This document shows, one piece after another, positions 4,876 through 5,466 of a DNA stretch of 5,466 nucleotides; within the stretch, counting starts at the first letter, position 1; every line of letters starts with the position of its first letter. Position numbers and translations under genes: made by a program. This DNA comes from Angelakisella sp. (GTDB lineage: Bacteria; Bacillota; Clostridia; Oscillospirales; Ruminococcaceae). The notes beneath the pieces were generated by a model. It searched no databases and had not been told where the DNA came from. It worked only from the letters and a program-made list of their open reading frames with translations. The DNA lies in assembly GCA_020024515.1 (NCBI GenBank), contig JAHHTR010000137.1:1-5466 (forward strand), read 5' to 3'.

Positions 4876-4938
4876 AAAAATACCCTATACAATAGATATT
4901 TAAAAATTCTACCTTCGAATATCTATTGTATAGGGTAT
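4876..4938 (-). terminator. 21-bp-stem terminator after the surface protein gene
   Basis: The arms 4880-4900 and 4918-4938 are perfect 21-base reverse complements (ATACCCTATACAATAGATATT and its complement) around a 17-base loop. On the minus strand the stem is followed by TTTTT-A-TT, which fits a terminator for the gene ending at 4978, 40 bases upstream. On the plus strand no T run follows. The stem is unusually long and A+T-rich, so a protein-binding dyad is an alternative. Confidence 0.65.
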
Positions 4939-4977
4939 ATAATTAGTATATTAAATTATATCAAAAAACAATCTTAA

Positions 4978-5466
4978 TTATTTCTTTAATAATATAGCTA
5001 TAATTTTTTGAAATACACCCAATTTCGTAGTAACTCCTATACCAACAGCAAGTATTATAATCAGTGAAATCACAACCATTTCCGTTGTATTGCTTGTTTT
5101 TTCAGGTTTGGTTATAGTTTCATTTTTATCTGTTTCATTATCTTTTTGAAGTTCTGTAACTTCTGATTGACTTTCTGTTACAGCATCTATTTTTTCATTA
5201 TCACCATTTTCTATTTCAATTTTTGGTTTTGCCATTATTGATGCATCATATTCTGAAGTAGTTTCAGGCAGATAACCAGGTTGCTTATGGTAATATTGTT
5301 TATTGTTTAATGTAGGGTTGTACTCCAGATTGGTGGGTGACTCGGGTTTATGTTCCGAATCGGGGGTCGGCTCGGGTTTATGTTCCGAATCGGGGGTCGG
5401 CTCGGGTTTATGTTCCGAATCGGGTGTCGGCTCAGGCTTATGTTCCGAATCGGGTGTCGGCTTGGG
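4978..5466 (-). CDS. Surface protein with PEPTPDSEHK repeats and C-terminal membrane anchor (partial)
   Basis: Only the last 162 residues are in the window; the frame runs off the right edge, and the ATG at 5235 is internal, not the start. The visible part begins with four tandem decapeptides of the type PEPTPDSEHK (residues 1-40), a proline-rich, extended stalk typical of wall-spanning segments. A linker with GYLPETTSEYD (LPETT at 66-70) and an acidic, Thr/Glu/Lys-rich stretch follow. A single hydrophobic segment at about 130-147 (MVVISLIIILAVGIG) and a short amphipathic tail ending KK complete the protein. The order stalk, membrane span, basic end fits an exported protein held in the membrane. 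LPETT resembles a sortase motif but lies about 60 residues before the membrane span, too far for a classic sorting signal. The head domain is outside the window, so the function is unknown. The 21-bp-stem terminator follows. Confidence 0.75.
   Translation of the reverse strand, partial: PKPTPDSEHKPEPTPDSEHKPEPTPDSEHKPEPTPDSEHKPESPTNLEYNPTLNNKQYYHKQPGYLPETTSEYDASIMAKPKIEIENGDNEKIDAVTESQSEVTELQKDNETDKNETITKPEKTSNTTEMVVISLIIILAVGIGVTTKLGVFQKIIAILLKK
5341..5466 (-). repeat. 30-bp in-frame tandem repeats, at least four copies
   Basis: Units at 5341-5370, 5371-5400, 5401-5430 and 5431-5460, then six bases of a fifth at the edge. The first two are identical, the third differs by one base and the fourth by a few more. 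Each encodes ten residues of the stalk. The units are much richer in G+C than the surrounding coding DNA. Copy number can change by recombination without shifting the frame. Confidence 0.95.

Noticed and set aside
4880..4938. Recombinase attachment site
   Set aside because: A 21-bp perfect dyad beside a serine recombinase fragment is tempting, but the minus-strand T run and the position just after a stop codon fit a terminator, and no second copy occurs in the window.
5341..5460. CRISPR array
   Set aside because: The 30-base units are directly joined with no spacers and are in frame with a coding sequence.

Overview
This is an AT-rich accessory region, probably from a low-GC Gram-positive anaerobe of the Clostridia type (gut Ruminococcus- or Lachnospiraceae-like). 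That placement is inference. It rests on AT-rich codon use, strong GGAGG-type ribosome binding sites, an IS1182-family transposase, an Rpn-family nuclease gene and a serine recombinase fragment. No core gene is present to fix the taxonomy.

Layout. Positions 1-240 hold no gene but contain three imperfect copies of a minus-strand ribosome-binding-site/ATG module and a 10-bp hairpin. Positions 261-1803 are an IS1182-family insertion sequence with 20/21-matching terminal inverted repeats and an apparently complete DDE transposase (352-1812). Everything else with coding character lies on the minus strand. Reading that strand from the right edge: a proline-rich, repeat-bearing surface protein with a C-terminal membrane segment, cut by the window edge (5466-4978) and followed by a 21-bp-stem terminator; the C-terminal end of a large serine recombinase (4774-4325); an Rpn/PD-(D/E)XK nuclease gene broken by one in-frame TGA (4249-3455), with a clear promoter and terminator; a small gene of higher G+C broken by one in-frame TAG (3382-3158); a SUKH/SMI1-KNR4-like gene with two frameshifts (3089-2709); a 150-bp G+C-richer, repeat-like segment (2693-2544); a 43-codon ORF (2454-2323); and an unrecognised gene with a good promoter (2201-1802), frameshifted at a run of seven A and cut at its 3' end by the IS.

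How it fits together. The region looks like a decaying cargo zone: recombinase debris, an IS, and several defence- or immunity-type genes, most carrying only one or two lesions. Several lesions lie in or next to homopolymers and could be assembly errors or slippage sites. The TGA and TAG are more likely substitutions.

Most interesting point. Inside the broken Rpn gene, a strong Shine-Dalgarno sequence and ATG (3637-3620) would start a 55-residue C-terminal protein. This is the arrangement described for intragenic antitoxins of E. coli Rpn proteins. Here the nuclease frame is interrupted while the putative internal antitoxin frame is intact. Second in interest are the transposase frame, which runs through its own right inverted repeat and past a likely terminator, and possible relics of a second IS end near the recombinase fragment.
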